A stretch of DNA of 64,000 nt. Source: Spiroplasma sabaudiense Ar-1343 (GTDB taxonomy: Bacteria > Bacillota_I > Bacilli_A > Mycoplasmatales > Mycoplasmataceae). The notes beneath the pieces are model-generated. The model was given only the letters and a program-made list of their open reading frames with translations. It did no database searches and had not been told where the DNA came from. Of this stretch, positions 52,725 to 62,750 are shown in pieces. Positions within the stretch are counted from its first letter, which is position 1; each line of letters opens with the position of its first letter. Location of the stretch: the NCBI RefSeq assembly GCF_000565215.1, contig NZ_CP006934.1, positions 248,001 through 312,000 on the forward strand, read 5' to 3'. Made by a program: the position numbers and the translations under genes.

Positions 52725-53337
52725 ACGCTTTTTATTTGATCAAAATATTAGATTTTCCGAAAGTGTAAATTTGATATCTGGATCTGATGAAGTTGGCCGA
52801 GGAGCCATGGCCGGTCCGGTTGTTGTAGCCTCCATAATTTTACCCAGTGACTATGATAATGAAAGAATTAAGGATTCAAAATTGTTGAGTTCCAAACAAA
52901 GAGATTCTCTATATCAAGAATTAGTTAACATTGCAATAGATTATAAAATAAGTATCATTGATCACAGCGAAGTTGATAGAATTAATCCGAAGCAGGCAAG
53001 CTGTAAAGGAATGATCGAGACAATTTCTCAATTAGAAATTGTCCCACAATTAGCATTAACTGATGGTGAGCGAGTTACAGTTCCTGGAGTTAGAAATTTA
53101 GCAATTATTAAAGGTGATAATTTAAGTCAAACAATTGGAGCTGCTAGCATTTTAGCCAAAGTCACACGAGATGAAATAATGCTTGAATATGCTAAAAGAT
53201 ATCCTGAATATCAGTTTGACAAGCATAAAGGCTATTGTACAATTGCTCATCAAAAACTTGTTAAAGAACTAGGAGTTTTGCCAATCCATAGAAAAACCTA
53301 TAAACCAATTATAAAAATTTTGAAAGAAGGCCATTAA
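52708..53337 (+). CDS. rnhB: ribonuclease HII
   Basis: A 209-residue enzyme removing ribonucleotides and RNA primers from DNA. ISGSDEVGRGAMAGPVVVASIILP carries the first catalytic Asp-Glu. RIKDSKLLSSKQR gives the third acidic residue, and VTRDEIMLEYAKRYPEYQFDKHKGY the last. It starts inside the 3' end of rbgA, the conserved rbgA-rnhB pair, with TTAATGAAATC as the start context and no strong ribosome-binding site, suggesting translational coupling. Confidence 0.95.
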   Translation: MKSANKRFLFDQNIRFSESVNLISGSDEVGRGAMAGPVVVASIILPSDYDNERIKDSKLLSSKQRDSLYQELVNIAIDYKISIIDHSEVDRINPKQASCKGMIETISQLEIVPQLALTDGERVTVPGVRNLAIIKGDNLSQTIGAASILAKVTRDEIMLEYAKRYPEYQFDKHKGYCTIAHQKLVKELGVLPIHRKTYKPIIKILKEGH

Positions 53338-53338
53338 A

Positions 53339-55027
53339 ATGAAATTTGATAAAAATGACAGCATTTATAAATCATGAATTAATCATCAATTTCTTGACAA
53401 GGATATTAAAGAACAGCTACTAAATGCAAGCGATGAAGAGTTAGCTGCTGCATTCGAACTTGAATTAGAGTTTGGAACAGCTGGAATTCGTGGGATTTTA
53501 GGAGCTGGACCTGGTCGATTTAATTTATATACAATTAAAAAAGTAACAATCAGCTATGCTAAGTTGTTAATTAAAAAATATCCAAACGAATTAGAGCGTG
53601 GTGTTGTAGTGGGTCATGACAACCGTTATCAATCAACAGTTTTTGCTAACTTAGCCGCTGAAATACTAACAAGTTTTGGGATTAAAGCCTTTTTGTTTGA
53701 AGAAAATGCAATGAAACCAACTCCTGTCGTAAGTTTCTCAACAAAGCAATTAAATTGCATTGGGGGAATTGTTATCACCGCAAGTCATAACCCAGCTCAG
53801 TACAATGGTTATAAAATTTATGACGAATTTGGTTGTCAATTAATGCCAGAAGACACTGATGTCATTGCAGCAGAAATGGAAAATATTGAAGATATTATTG
53901 GATGAACATATAAACCAAATATGAAGTTAATGGACACAGTCGGAGAAGCTACAATCGGCGCGTATGTTGAAATGGTTGCCAATCTGCAATTTTTTAAAAA
54001 ATCTAAGCGTGACAACTTTAAAATTGTTTATTCAAATGTAAATGGTACGGGAATTGAATTTGTTCCACCGCTTTTAAAAAAATATGGCTATGAGGTTATC
54101 CAAGTAGAAGAGCATGCTTTTGAAGATCCTTCATTTAGGAATGTTGGTAACCCAAATCCTGAATTTGAGCCAGCATGAAAATACCCGATTGACTATGCAA
54201 AAAAACATCAAGCAGATTTAATAGTTATTAATGACCCAGATGCTGATCGAATTGGAATTGCAATTCCAAATCCTAAAAAACCTCAGGAATTTATTCGTTT
54301 AAACGGAAATGAAACCGGGGCATTATTAATTAACTGAAAATTAAGTCAACAAAAATTAAACAAAACTTTACCAGAAAATCCAGCACTTTATTCAAGTTTT
54401 GTTACAAGTGATTTAGGTGATCGAATTGCAAGTGAAAGCTACAATGTTAAAGTAATTAAAACTCTAACTGGTTTTAAATGAATGGGTTCTGAAATTTTAA
54501 AAGAGCCTCAACGAGATTTGAATTTTGTTTTTGCTTACGAGGAGTCATTTGGTTATGTTCTGGATTCTTCGACTCGCGATAAAGACGGAATTCAAGCAGC
54601 AATAATGTTAACTGAGGCAACTTGATATTACAAAACTCAAAACAAAACCTTATTAGATGTTCTAGATGAAATTTATCAGAAATTTGGCTATTATTATACA
54701 GACACAATCAATTTGAATTTCAAACCCGAGGAAATGAAATCAAAAGTAGCGCCAATTATGAAAAAATTACGTAGTGAGCCTTTTTCTGAACTTGGCGGTT
54801 TAAGAGTTGAAAATATTGAAGACTATATTGATGGTCTCTACAATATGCCTGGCCAGGATTTATTGAAATTTTACTTTGAAGATAACTCTTGATTGGCTGT
54901 TCGTCCCAGTGGTACAGAACCCAAAATTAAAATTTATTACATCACAGTTGATGAAACAATGGAAAAAGCCAAAGCAAAATTTGAGAGATTAAGCCACCAA
55001 TTAAATGATTTTCTTGAATTAAATTAA
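53339..55027 (+). CDS. phosphohexomutase (phosphoglucomutase/phosphomannomutase)
   Basis: A 562-residue alpha-D-phosphohexomutase that moves phosphate between C1 and C6 of hexoses. LEFGTAGIRGILGAGPGR near 42, the phosphoserine loop GGIVITASHNPAQYNGYKIYD near 142-162, the metal site VINDPDADRIGIA near 297, the sugar-specificity loop FAYEESFGYV near 400 and the phosphate loop RPSGTEPKIKIYY near 522 are all present. It follows rnhB by 1 base. Length and the pgcA-like style suggest glucose-phosphate use, feeding glycolipid synthesis. Confidence 0.94.
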
Positions 55028-55028
55028 T

Positions 55029-55062
55029 AAAAAAATCTTCAAAATTTTGAAGATTTTTTTAT
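55029..55062 (+). terminator. terminator of rbgA-rnhB-mutase operon
   Basis: AAAAAAATCTTCAAAA (55029-55044) is followed directly by its exact complement (55045-55060) ending in T7. Confidence 0.85.
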
Positions 55063-55128
55063 TTAAATTTTATGATTTAGTTTGACAAAATTAAGATTAT
55101 TTAACGAATGGTAATTGGAGGCAAGAAA

Positions 55129-55434
55129 ATGAATAATGTTATTGTAATTGGTCAAATGGAAGGCGAACCACAAATCGTCTACACTTCAAAAGATGGTGAA
55201 AAAAAATTATACAAATTTACATTAAGAACCCCAAAACCTTTTAAAAATAAAATGGGAGAAATTATTGATGACTTCATCAATATAAAGGCTTGATCAAACA
55301 CTGTTATTGATGAGTTTGGTCTTCATGACCAAGCTTATTTGGGAATTGAAGGACGCATTCAGTCATTCGGAAACAGTGATTTATCAACTTTTGCAAACGA
55401 AATTATAGCAAGTAAAATAATTTATTTAAATTAA
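55129..55434 (+). CDS. small single-stranded DNA-binding (OB-fold) protein
   Basis: A 101-residue SSB-like protein. NNVIVIGQMEGEPQIVYTSKDGEKKLYKFTLRTPKPFKNKMGE is the OB-fold start (N-x-V-x-x-x-G-x-x, x-x-x-F-x-x-x). AWSNTVIDEFGLHDQAYLGIEGRIQSF matches the later W-x-x-x-A...G-x-x-x-x-x-x-G-R. It lacks the acidic C-terminal tail that recruits partners in housekeeping SSB, so it is a paralogue, not the main SSB. GGAGGC lies 8 bases before the chosen ATG. A TTGACA at 55082-55087 may be part of its promoter. The stop overlaps the dprA start. Confidence 0.82.
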
Positions 55435-56192
55435 TGAAAAAAATACTTTTGTATTTTGCAATTAAACATTCTGGTGTATGGGATTCAATCTATAAGTCAT
55501 TAGAGAAAAAGGAAAAAATTTCAATCTCTGATGTTGAAGGTTTAACTCCGGAGGTGCAAACTGCGGCGGTAACTATTCTTGATGCAAATTACCCAATTTG
55601 ATTAAAGGAAATTCCTAAACCGCCCTTTGTATTTTTTCACAGTGGTTGCATAGATTTTTTAAAATCTTATAAAAGAAGTCTAGGCATTTTGATAAATCAA
55701 AACCCCAGCAAATATCAAATAAAAGTTATGAAAAATTATTTAAACTACTTTGCAAAAGAAAAAATAGTTGTTATCTTTATGATTACTGAGGGGTTAAATG
55801 AAAACTTTGCCAAAATCCTCAAATATGATATTAAAACTATTTTTGTAATTAACTCTCCACTAAGAGAATTTATTGAAGAAAATAGTGAAGTAATTAAAAA
55901 GTATGAGAAAAACAATAACATCTTAATTATTGCTGAAAATTATTATAAAAAACTACTGGATCCAGAATTTAAATATCAGTCACGCTTATTTTCTGGAATT
56001 ACTAGACAGACTCTAGTAATTGGGGGTTCAAGAACTTTAAGCTTTAAAACTACTATCGAAAGTTTAATTGATTCTGGTAAAGAAATATATGCTATCCCAG
56101 AAGAAATTTATTCAAATAATTTTTCAAATAATTTAATAAAAAATGGTGCTATTTTAATTGAAACTCCAAACGAAATTTTAAATTACTTCTAA
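55434..56192 (+). CDS. dprA: divergent DprA/Smf-like DNA-processing protein
   Basis: A 252-residue protein shorter than the usual 290-370. TILDANYPIWLKEIPKPPFVFFHSG (about 48-72) matches the DprA opening (L-x-x-x-Y-P-x-x-L-x-x-I-x-x-P-P-x-x-L-x-x-x-G). The end, RQTLVIGGSRTLSFKTTIESLIDSGKEIYAIPEEIYSNNFSNNLIKNGAILIETPNEIL, matches its last third. The G-S-R and S-G-x-A-x-G-I-D motifs that contact ssDNA are replaced (LINQ, MITEGLN). DprA loads RecA on incoming DNA. This copy may be degenerate. It is coupled to the SSB-like gene by TAATG overlap. Confidence 0.85.
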
Positions 56193-56220
56193 TGCCACTT
56201 TGCTGGTATTTTTTATTTTT

Positions 56221-56249
56221 TTGAAAATTGTTATTAAAAGTAGTATTAT
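56221..56249 (+). promoter_or_regulatory. promoter of ABC exporter
   Basis: TTGAAA (56221-56226) and TATTAT (56244-56249) are 17 bases apart, about 39 bases before the ABC gene. Confidence 0.55.
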
Positions 56250-56287
56250 TATAAGAGCTTTTATATTAATAAAAAAGGAGGAACGTA

Positions 56288-58264
56288 ATGTCCAGTAAAA
56301 AAAATAAAGTTGCTCTTAATCAACACGAGGCCATTATCTCTTCAAACCAGGCAGCTGAAGAGTTAATTACTAAAAAAAATAAAAAGTCTTTTTTTAGTTT
56401 ATTATCAGATTACTTTAAGCGATACTGAATTATTACTATTTTAATATTCGTTGTAACGCTACTATCGTCAATAGCAACTGTTCTTGGACCTAAAATTACT
56501 GAACGTCTAATGGGTACATTAATGGCAGGACAGTTAGAATCTGCATTTAAATCTCCAATCAATGGTGATACGATTTCAGATTTTAACGATTTTGTTAAAA
56601 ATACTTATTCTTTTATTGGTGCAAAAATTGTCAATGATAAAGTCGTTTATTTTTCGGTTTTATTTGGAATGCAGTTAACTTGAACTGGATGAATTTATGT
56701 CCAATTAGTTTTATTTGGTTTTATAGCGATCTTTACTTTCATTTCAAACTTTTTAGCAGGTTTAATGGGTAAAAGAATTGAAATTAGTTTACGTAATAAA
56801 GCTCTGGAAAAACTTGTAAAGCAAGATATGAGTTATTATTCTGATAAAAAAATCGGAGAAATTTTAACAAAAATTGTTTCTGATACGCAAATAATTGGGG
56901 AACAAGCTCAACAAGTTCCTGTAACAATGTTATCTGCGATATTTACTTTTTTCGGTTCTTTAATCGTAATGTCGACAATTAATAGTTATTTAACAATTGT
57001 TGTTGTAATAACAATGCTAATTATTTTGGCAACAATATTTGTTTCATTTGCAATTGTTAAAAAAATGATGTTTAAAGTAAGAAGTTCGATTACAAGAATA
57101 AATGGAGATGTGACAGATCGTATTAATACAGTTAGACTTATCAAAGCCTCGGGAACTGAGGAATATGAAACACAAAGATTTAAGGATGTTCATGAAGATT
57201 ACTACTCAAAATCTAAAAAATTGGTAAACATGCAAGCAATTATGATAACAATAATGATTGCTGGAATTTCTTCAATTCAGGTAATAATTGTAATTGCGGC
57301 GGCAATTAAGTACAATAACAATATTGCCACTCTTTCTGTTGTTTTAACTTCGTTTATTTCAGGAGTGGGAACAATGATTGGACCCCTTATGCAAATGGTT
57401 CGAGTAGCTGTGGGTATTGCTTCAGCCTCAACTTCGTCACAAAGAATTTATGCAATAATTAAATCAGAGTCAATTATGGATCCTCACTATGATCCAAATG
57501 AAGGAATTCACATCGAACATATCGATGGTGATATAATATTTAAGGATGTTGAGTTTGCCTATCCTGAAAAACCTGAGCAGCTCATTTTACCAAAATTCAA
57601 CATTACATTTGAAAAGGGAAAAAGTTATGCTTTTGTTGGTGAAACAGGTGTTGGAAAATCGACAATATCTAAGTTGCTATTGCGATTCTATGACCCTTCA
57701 AATGGAGAGGTTTTAATTAACGGTAATATTAATTTGAAAGATGTTCAATTATCAAGTTATTTAGACAAAGTTGGTTATGTAGAACAAGAGCCTCAAATCT
57801 TATTTGGTGATGTCATGGACAATATTCGTTATGGAAGATTTAATGCCTCAGATGAGCAAGTTATCGAAGCGGCTAAAAAAGCAGAACTCCATGATCTAGT
57901 TCAGACTTGACCAGATGGTTATAAAACAATTTTGGGAGAGCGAGGCTTTATGCTTTCAGGAGGACAAAAACAACGTCTTGTTATTGCAAGAATGTTCTTA
58001 AAAGATCCAGAATTACTAATTTTAGATGAAGCGACAAGTGCTTTAGATAATATAGTTGAAAAAGAAATTCAAGGAAATTTGGAAGCTCTGATGAAGGGAA
58101 GAACCACTATTTCAATTGCCCACCGATTGAGCACTATAAAAAACTCAGACAAAATTATTGTTTTAGCAAAAGGAATCGGAGCCGCTCAAAGTGGTACTTT
58201 TGACGAGTTAAAAAACAAACCAGGACATTTCCAACAGCTTTATAAAGCTGGGTTAATGGACTAA
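56288..58264 (+). CDS. ABC transporter, fused permease and ATPase (exporter type)
   Basis: A 658-residue half-transporter of the lipid/multidrug exporter class. Residues 1-40 are a polar tail. Six membrane helices cover about 45-395 with a large extracytoplasmic insert between helices 1 and 2. The nucleotide-binding domain has VGETGVGKSTISKLLL near 450 (Walker A), VEQEPQILFGDVMDNI (Q-loop), LSGGQKQRLVIARM near 556 (signature) and LLILDEATSALD (Walker B), then AHRLSTI. AAAGGAGG precedes the ATG. A half-transporter must dimerise, here probably with itself, as no second ABC gene is adjacent. Substrate unknown. Confidence 0.94.
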
Positions 58265-58278
58265 TTAAGGAGAAAAAA

Positions 58279-58677
58279 ATGAAAAAATTTGGTAGCATAT
58301 TAATTATTGTGTGATCTCTTATCGCATTTATTGTAGGAATTACTAACTTATTTGTATCAAAAACTGGAGGAGCAGTCGCAGTAATCGGAGGAATTATTTA
58401 CTTATTTCTTCTAGGGGCTGTTGTTGTTAATGGTATTATTGGAATGTTTAAAACTAAAAAATATCTAGGTTGAATTACAGTTTCTGTTGCATCGGTTATC
58501 TTAGTATTGTTAGTTTTAACAAGCGCAGGAATAGCAAATGACTCATTTTTTGCAATGTGAGGAAAAGGAACAGGAACAGGATTAATGGCTGGTTTTGCAG
58601 GAGCCGCATTAGTTTTAACAGCAATTTGTTATTCAATTGGTTTGACACTTATTTCTATAACAACATTGAAAAAATAA
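58279..58677 (+). CDS. small four-TM membrane protein
   Basis: A 132-residue protein that is almost entirely hydrophobic, with four helices near 5-27, 32-55, 64-84 and 100-127 and Gly/Ala-rich packing. Several Trp are UGA, so it cannot be seen in the standard code. AAGGAG lies 7 bases before the ATG. It starts 14 bases after the ABC exporter and shares its terminator, so it may be an accessory subunit. I recognise no family. Confidence 0.75.
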
Positions 58678-58684
58678 TGAAATT

Positions 58685-58724
58685 AAAAAATGCTTGAAAA
58701 TTGAAATTTTCAAGCATTTTTTTA
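58685..58724 (+). terminator. terminator of ABC exporter operon
   Basis: AAAAAATGCTTGAAAA (58685-58700) pairs with TTTTCAAGCATTTTTT (58707-58722) across TTGAAA. Confidence 0.85.
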
Positions 58725-58768
58725 ATGAATTTTAACAAAATTAACTTCAACAATTTTCTTAAAATAAG

Positions 58769-58777
58769 TGGTATACT
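58769..58777 (+). promoter_or_regulatory. extended -10 promoter of trmFO
   Basis: TGG plus TATACT (58772-58777) lies just 6 bases before the trmFO ATG, which has no ribosome-binding site. A leaderless mRNA is implied. Confidence 0.5.
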
Positions 58778-58783
58778 TGAAAT

Positions 58784-60118
58784 ATGAAAAATAAAGTAAA
58801 TATTATAGGTGCTGGTCTGGCAGGCTGCGAAGCGGCGTACCAATTAGCAAATCTTGGTTTCCAGGTAGACTTATATGAAGTCAAAAGAATTAAAAAAAAT
58901 GAAGTTCAAAATTTAGATTCACTTGCTGAGTTAGTTTGCTCTAACTCACTAAGGAGCAAGGAACTAAGTAATGCTGTTGGCACCCTAAAAGAAGAAATGA
59001 GGCTTTTGGGTTCATTAGTTATTGAAGCAGCAGAGCACGCAAAGATTCCTGCAGGAGGTTCTCTGGCTGTTGATAGAGAAATCTTTTCAAATTTTATAAC
59101 TGAAAAAATAGCAAATCATCAAAATATAACAGTTATTGATCAAGAAGTTACGACTATTAATAAAAACTATCCAACAATCATTGCTTCAGGACCATTAACA
59201 ACAGAAAAATTGCAAAAAGAAATTCAAAAAATTGTAGGTGAGGAATACTTTTATTTTTTTGATGCCGTGGCGCCAATTGTAAAAAAAGACTCAATTAACA
59301 TGGAGAAGGCTTTTAAAAAAAATCGCTATGAGAAGGGTGATACAGAAGATTATATTAATTGTCCTATGAATAAATCCCAATACGATGAATTTTATAAAGA
59401 ATTAACTGGTGCTAAATTGGCTGAAGCCCATTTAGAAAACGACAAAAAGCTCAAATATTTTGAAGGTTGCATGCCAATTGAAGCTATGGCTAAGAGGGGT
59501 TATCAGACAATGCTTTTTGGACCACTTAAACCAGCAGGTCTAAGAAACTTGGATGGTTCAGACAATTTTGCAGTTGTTCAACTGCGACCAGATAATGCAG
59601 CCGATGATTTATACAATTTAGTAGGTTTTCAGACAAATCTGCAATGATCTGAACAAAAGCGAGTTTTTCAATTAATTCCCGGTCTTGAAAATGCAGAATT
59701 TGTTAGGTTTGGAGTGATGCATTTAAACAATTTTATTAACGCACCTTTAATCCTGAATCATTTTATGCAAACCAAAAAAAATTCTAATATTTTTTTTGCC
59801 GGTCAAATTACAGGAGTTGAAGGCTATGTCGAGTCGGCTGCAACTGGAATTCTAGCTGGAATAAATATGGCAAAACATCTTGAAAATGCCCAAATGATTA
59901 AGCTTCCTTCAACTACAGTTCTTGGGGGGTTAATTAATTATATTAATACAACAAGTTCACACAATTTTCAGCCAATGAAAGCAAATTGGAGCATCGTTGC
60001 TGATTTGCCAGTTGAAGAAATGAAAGTAAAGAAAATTGACAAAAAATTGTCTTACTCAAAACGAGCTTTGCAAGAAATCAATAAAATAATAGATTATTTT
60101 CAGCTTAAAAAAAATTAA
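58784..60118 (+). CDS. trmFO: tRNA (uracil-54-C5)-methyltransferase, folate-dependent
   Basis: A 444-residue FAD enzyme that makes T54 in the tRNA T-loop using methylene-tetrahydrofolate. The FAD fold [21 protein letters not shown] is followed by [14 protein letters not shown] (catalytic Cys near 52), [26 protein letters not shown]-like [26 protein letters not shown], and [26 protein letters not shown] near the end. One UGA encodes Trp. It has no Shine-Dalgarno sequence before the ATG. Confidence 0.96.
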
Positions 60119-60153
60119 TAAAAAAATAAAAAATAATTCATTTAGTAAAAATG

Positions 60154-60181
60154 TTGCAAAAAATATGCTATTATTTATATG
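60154..60181 (+). promoter_or_regulatory. probable promoter of tRNA-Arg
   Basis: TTGCAA (60154-60159) and TATATG (60176-60181) are 16 bases apart, and the tRNA begins 6 bases later. Confidence 0.45.
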
Positions 60182-60186
60182 GAAAT

Positions 60187-60263
60187 GCCCACGTAGCTCA
60201 GTAGGATAGAGCATGCGCCTTCTAAGCGTAGGGTCAGAAGTTCGAATCTTCTCGTGGGCGCCA
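60187..60263 (+). tRNA. tRNA-Arg (anticodon UCU)
   Basis: A complete cloverleaf can be drawn: acceptor GCCCACG / CGTGGGC (60187-60193 with 60253-60259), D stem GCTC / GAGC, anticodon stem TGCGC / GCGTA with loop CTTCTAA (anticodon TCT at 60221-60223), variable GGGTC, T stem AGAAG / CTTCT with loop TTCGAAT. G discriminator and encoded CCA (60261-60263). It reads AGA and AGG, the usual Arg codons in this AT-rich genome. Confidence 0.97.
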
Positions 60264-60277
60264 TTTTAAAAAAAAGC

Positions 60278-60312
60278 AAACGGACGCATTGAATAAAGCG
60301 TTCGTTTTTTAT
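60278..60312 (+). terminator. terminator of tRNA-Arg
   Basis: AAACGGACGC (60278-60287) pairs with GCGTTCGTTT (60298-60307), one G-U pair, 10-base loop, then T residues. Confidence 0.8.
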
Positions 60313-60340
60313 ATAATTTAACAAGAGATGAGGGATACTT

Positions 60341-61087
60341 ATCAAGGAAAATTTTTACAGCGAGTTATTAAATGAAATTGAATCGCTTGTTAATGAAAAC
60401 AAGTTTTTTGAAGCTCAAGAAAAAATTGACACAGAATTAAAAATGCCCTATATTCCAGCGGAAATAGAATCAAAAATCTTAGAAATTCAAAAAAAAGTTG
60501 CATTAAATTTTAATAAAAATAAGGAATCAACAAACTCTTGAAATTTAGTAAAAATAGTGGATGCACTAAACAGTGACAACACTAATTATCAACTAGATGC
60601 AATAAATGCACTAAAAGATTTTAATGCAAGAATGATATTAAATGATGTAAAAGTATTTTTACTTAGCGATTTAAGTTGTGATGAAAATAAAATTTTGATG
60701 ATATTTACTTTGGCTTCGCAGCAAATTAATGATGAATTTACAGTCAAGAAAAATAATGGAATCTTTAAGATTGACCTTAAGAAAAATGATTTTCAAGGAC
60801 CTATTGTTAAATTAAAGCAATTAAGAGAAGAATTAATTGATTTAATTTATAATGATAATCCCAGTCTTTTTGGTGTTTGTGATTATATATTAAATAGTTA
60901 TTTTTACAGCACTTTTCCAATGACTATAGAAGAAGCAAATAACGATTTGATCGCTGCTATTTGATATAAAGGAGCTCTTGCTCAAGGAATCGACTTAGGA
61001 ATCGACTTCTTATTGTCAAAAATCAATTTTAGCAAAAGTAACTTTGAAAAAATTTGCCAAAAAATTACAAATTATAAAATAATTTAG
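60341..61087 (+). CDS. hypothetical protein, probable non-standard ATC start
   Basis: A helical protein of about 248 residues. NFYSELLNEIESLVNENKFFEAQEKIDTELKMPYIPAEIE looks like the conserved opening of a mollicute family I know from memory as DUF3196. That opening starts at 60350, but no ATG, GTG or TTG lies upstream in frame. AGGG (60331-60334) with 6-base spacing points to ATC at 60341. ATA at 60335 is the alternative. The first ATG (60443) would cut off 34 residues of the matching region. Two UGA encode Trp. The function is unknown. It lies 11 bases before the CxxC protein. Confidence 0.75.
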
Positions 61088-61098
61088 GAGGAAAAAAC

Positions 61099-61425
61099 AT
61101 GGAAAGAAAATTTTTAAGTAGCGATTTCAAAATCTTCAATGATCCAAAAAACATAATGAAAGAATTGTTTGGAATCGCCTGTTCGCTTTGTGGAGATGAG
61201 GAAATCAAATATGTTGCTTCAAATGCACCACAGTCAATCGGGGAGATTGCAACTGAAGCTCTTGAGGACAATCCAAATATTACAGATAGCGAGCTAGATG
61301 AAATGATCGATGAGCCCATTTCAATTTGACAACAATTTGATGATGAAAACGCAGAAAATTTAATTCCAACCTTTTCTTGTGAAGTTTGTTATGAACAATT
61401 ATTAAATGGAGAAATAACATTATAA
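61099..61425 (+). CDS. hypothetical acidic protein with two CxxC pairs
   Basis: A 108-residue protein. Two Cys pairs, ACSLCGD near residue 28 and SCEVCYE near residue 93, could together bind one zinc ion. The middle is acidic (IATEALEDNPNITDSELDEMIDEP). AGGAGG lies 7 bases before the ATG. It lies 11 bases after the preceding hypothetical and 25 before obg, so it may be in the same transcript. I do not recognise the family. Confidence 0.75.
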
Positions 61426-61450
61426 AAATAAAGAAAAGGAGTATTAAAAT

Positions 61451-62746
61451 ATGAAATTCGTTGATGTAGCTCTTTTTGAAGTTAAAGCCGGAAAAGGCGG
61501 TGACGGTGCCGTTAGTTTTCGCCACGAACTTTTTGTCGCCAATGGTGGACCCAATGGTGGTGATGGTGGTGATGGTGGTAGTGTTATTTTTATTGGTGAT
61601 GAGGGTAAATCATCACTACTAGATTTAAAACTCCAAAAAAATTACTTTGCTTTTGATGGTGATAAGGGCGACATTAAAAATATGCATGGACGCGACGGTA
61701 AAGACATAATTGTAAAAGTTCCGGTTGGAACAGTTCTGATAGATCAAATTTCTCAAAAAATTTTAGCTGATTTTACCAGCGAGGGTCAAAAAATAATTTT
61801 AGCAAAAGGTGGTAAAGGTGGTAAAGGAAATGCTCGTTTTGCAAATTCACGTAATAAAGCACCAACAATTTTTGAAGCTGGAGAACTTGGGGAAAAGTAT
61901 TCAATAAGAGCAGAACTGAAAGTTTTAGCAGATGTTGGTTTTGTTGGTTTGCCAAATGCGGGGAAATCAACATTGCTAAGAGCGATTTCTAATTCAAAGG
62001 CCGAAGTTGCAGATTACCCTTTTACAACATTAAATCCCCAACTTGGAGTAAGTCGCGATAATCAAGGACGTAGTTTTACAGTTGCTGATTTACCTGGTTT
62101 AATTGAGGGTGCCAGCCTAGGTAAGGGTCTGGGACATGAATTTTTGCGTCATATTGAGAGATGTAAAATAATTTGCCATGTCATTGATATGTCAGGAAAT
62201 TATGGAACCGAAGACGTTATTAAAAACTACGAATTAATTCGTAATGAATTAAAAACTTATAACCTTAATTTAGAAAAACGTCCAGAAATTATTGTCGCAA
62301 ACAAAATCGATTTAGAGGAAGCTCAAATTAATATTATTGATTTTAAGGAAAAGTACAAAGATTCCCAAATTATTGAAATTTCAGGATCTAAGAAAATTAA
62401 TATTGGAAGCTTGTTGACTGCTATTGCAGATATTTTAGAATCAGCACCCGACATTCCTTTGTGAGAAATTACCGGTAATGAAATAACTGAAGGGGTAAAG
62501 GTATACACTTACGAAGCACCAGTTAACGATATTCAAGTGATCAATTTAGGAAATGGTCGTTGAGATGTTAAGGGTGAATCTGTTTTCAAAATTTATCAAA
62601 AAACCCCAATTGCAACTCATGATAACTTGCTGCTTTTTAATGAAAAGATGAAAAAACTGGGGGTCTATGATATTTTGAGAGAAAAGGGAGCTGCCAAAGG
62701 TGACCTTGTTAAAATATTTGAAATTGAATTAGAATGAATGGATTAG
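61451..62746 (+). CDS. obg: GTPase Obg
   Basis: A 431-residue GTPase in 50S assembly and stress control. The glycine-rich Obg fold (about 1-157) includes KAGKGGDGAVSFR, GGPNGGDGGDGGSVIFIGD and KGGKGGKGNARFANS. The G domain has VGLPNAGKST near 165, YPFTTLNP, ADLPGLIEGAS and ANKID. A C-terminal OCT domain (about 350-431, EAPVNDIQVINLGNGRWDV) is present. AAGGAG lies 9 bases before the ATG. nadE follows after 4 bases. The GATGGTGGT runs are codons of the glycine loops. Confidence 0.97.
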
Positions 62747-62750
62747 AACA

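Noticed and set aside
55108-55130. ATG at 55108 as start of the SSB-like gene
   Set aside because: It would place GGAGG inside the coding sequence; the ATG 8 bases after GGAGG fits the OB-fold start.
61556-61582. GATGGTGGT tandem repeat
   Set aside because: It codes the glycine-rich loops of the Obg fold, a conserved protein feature.
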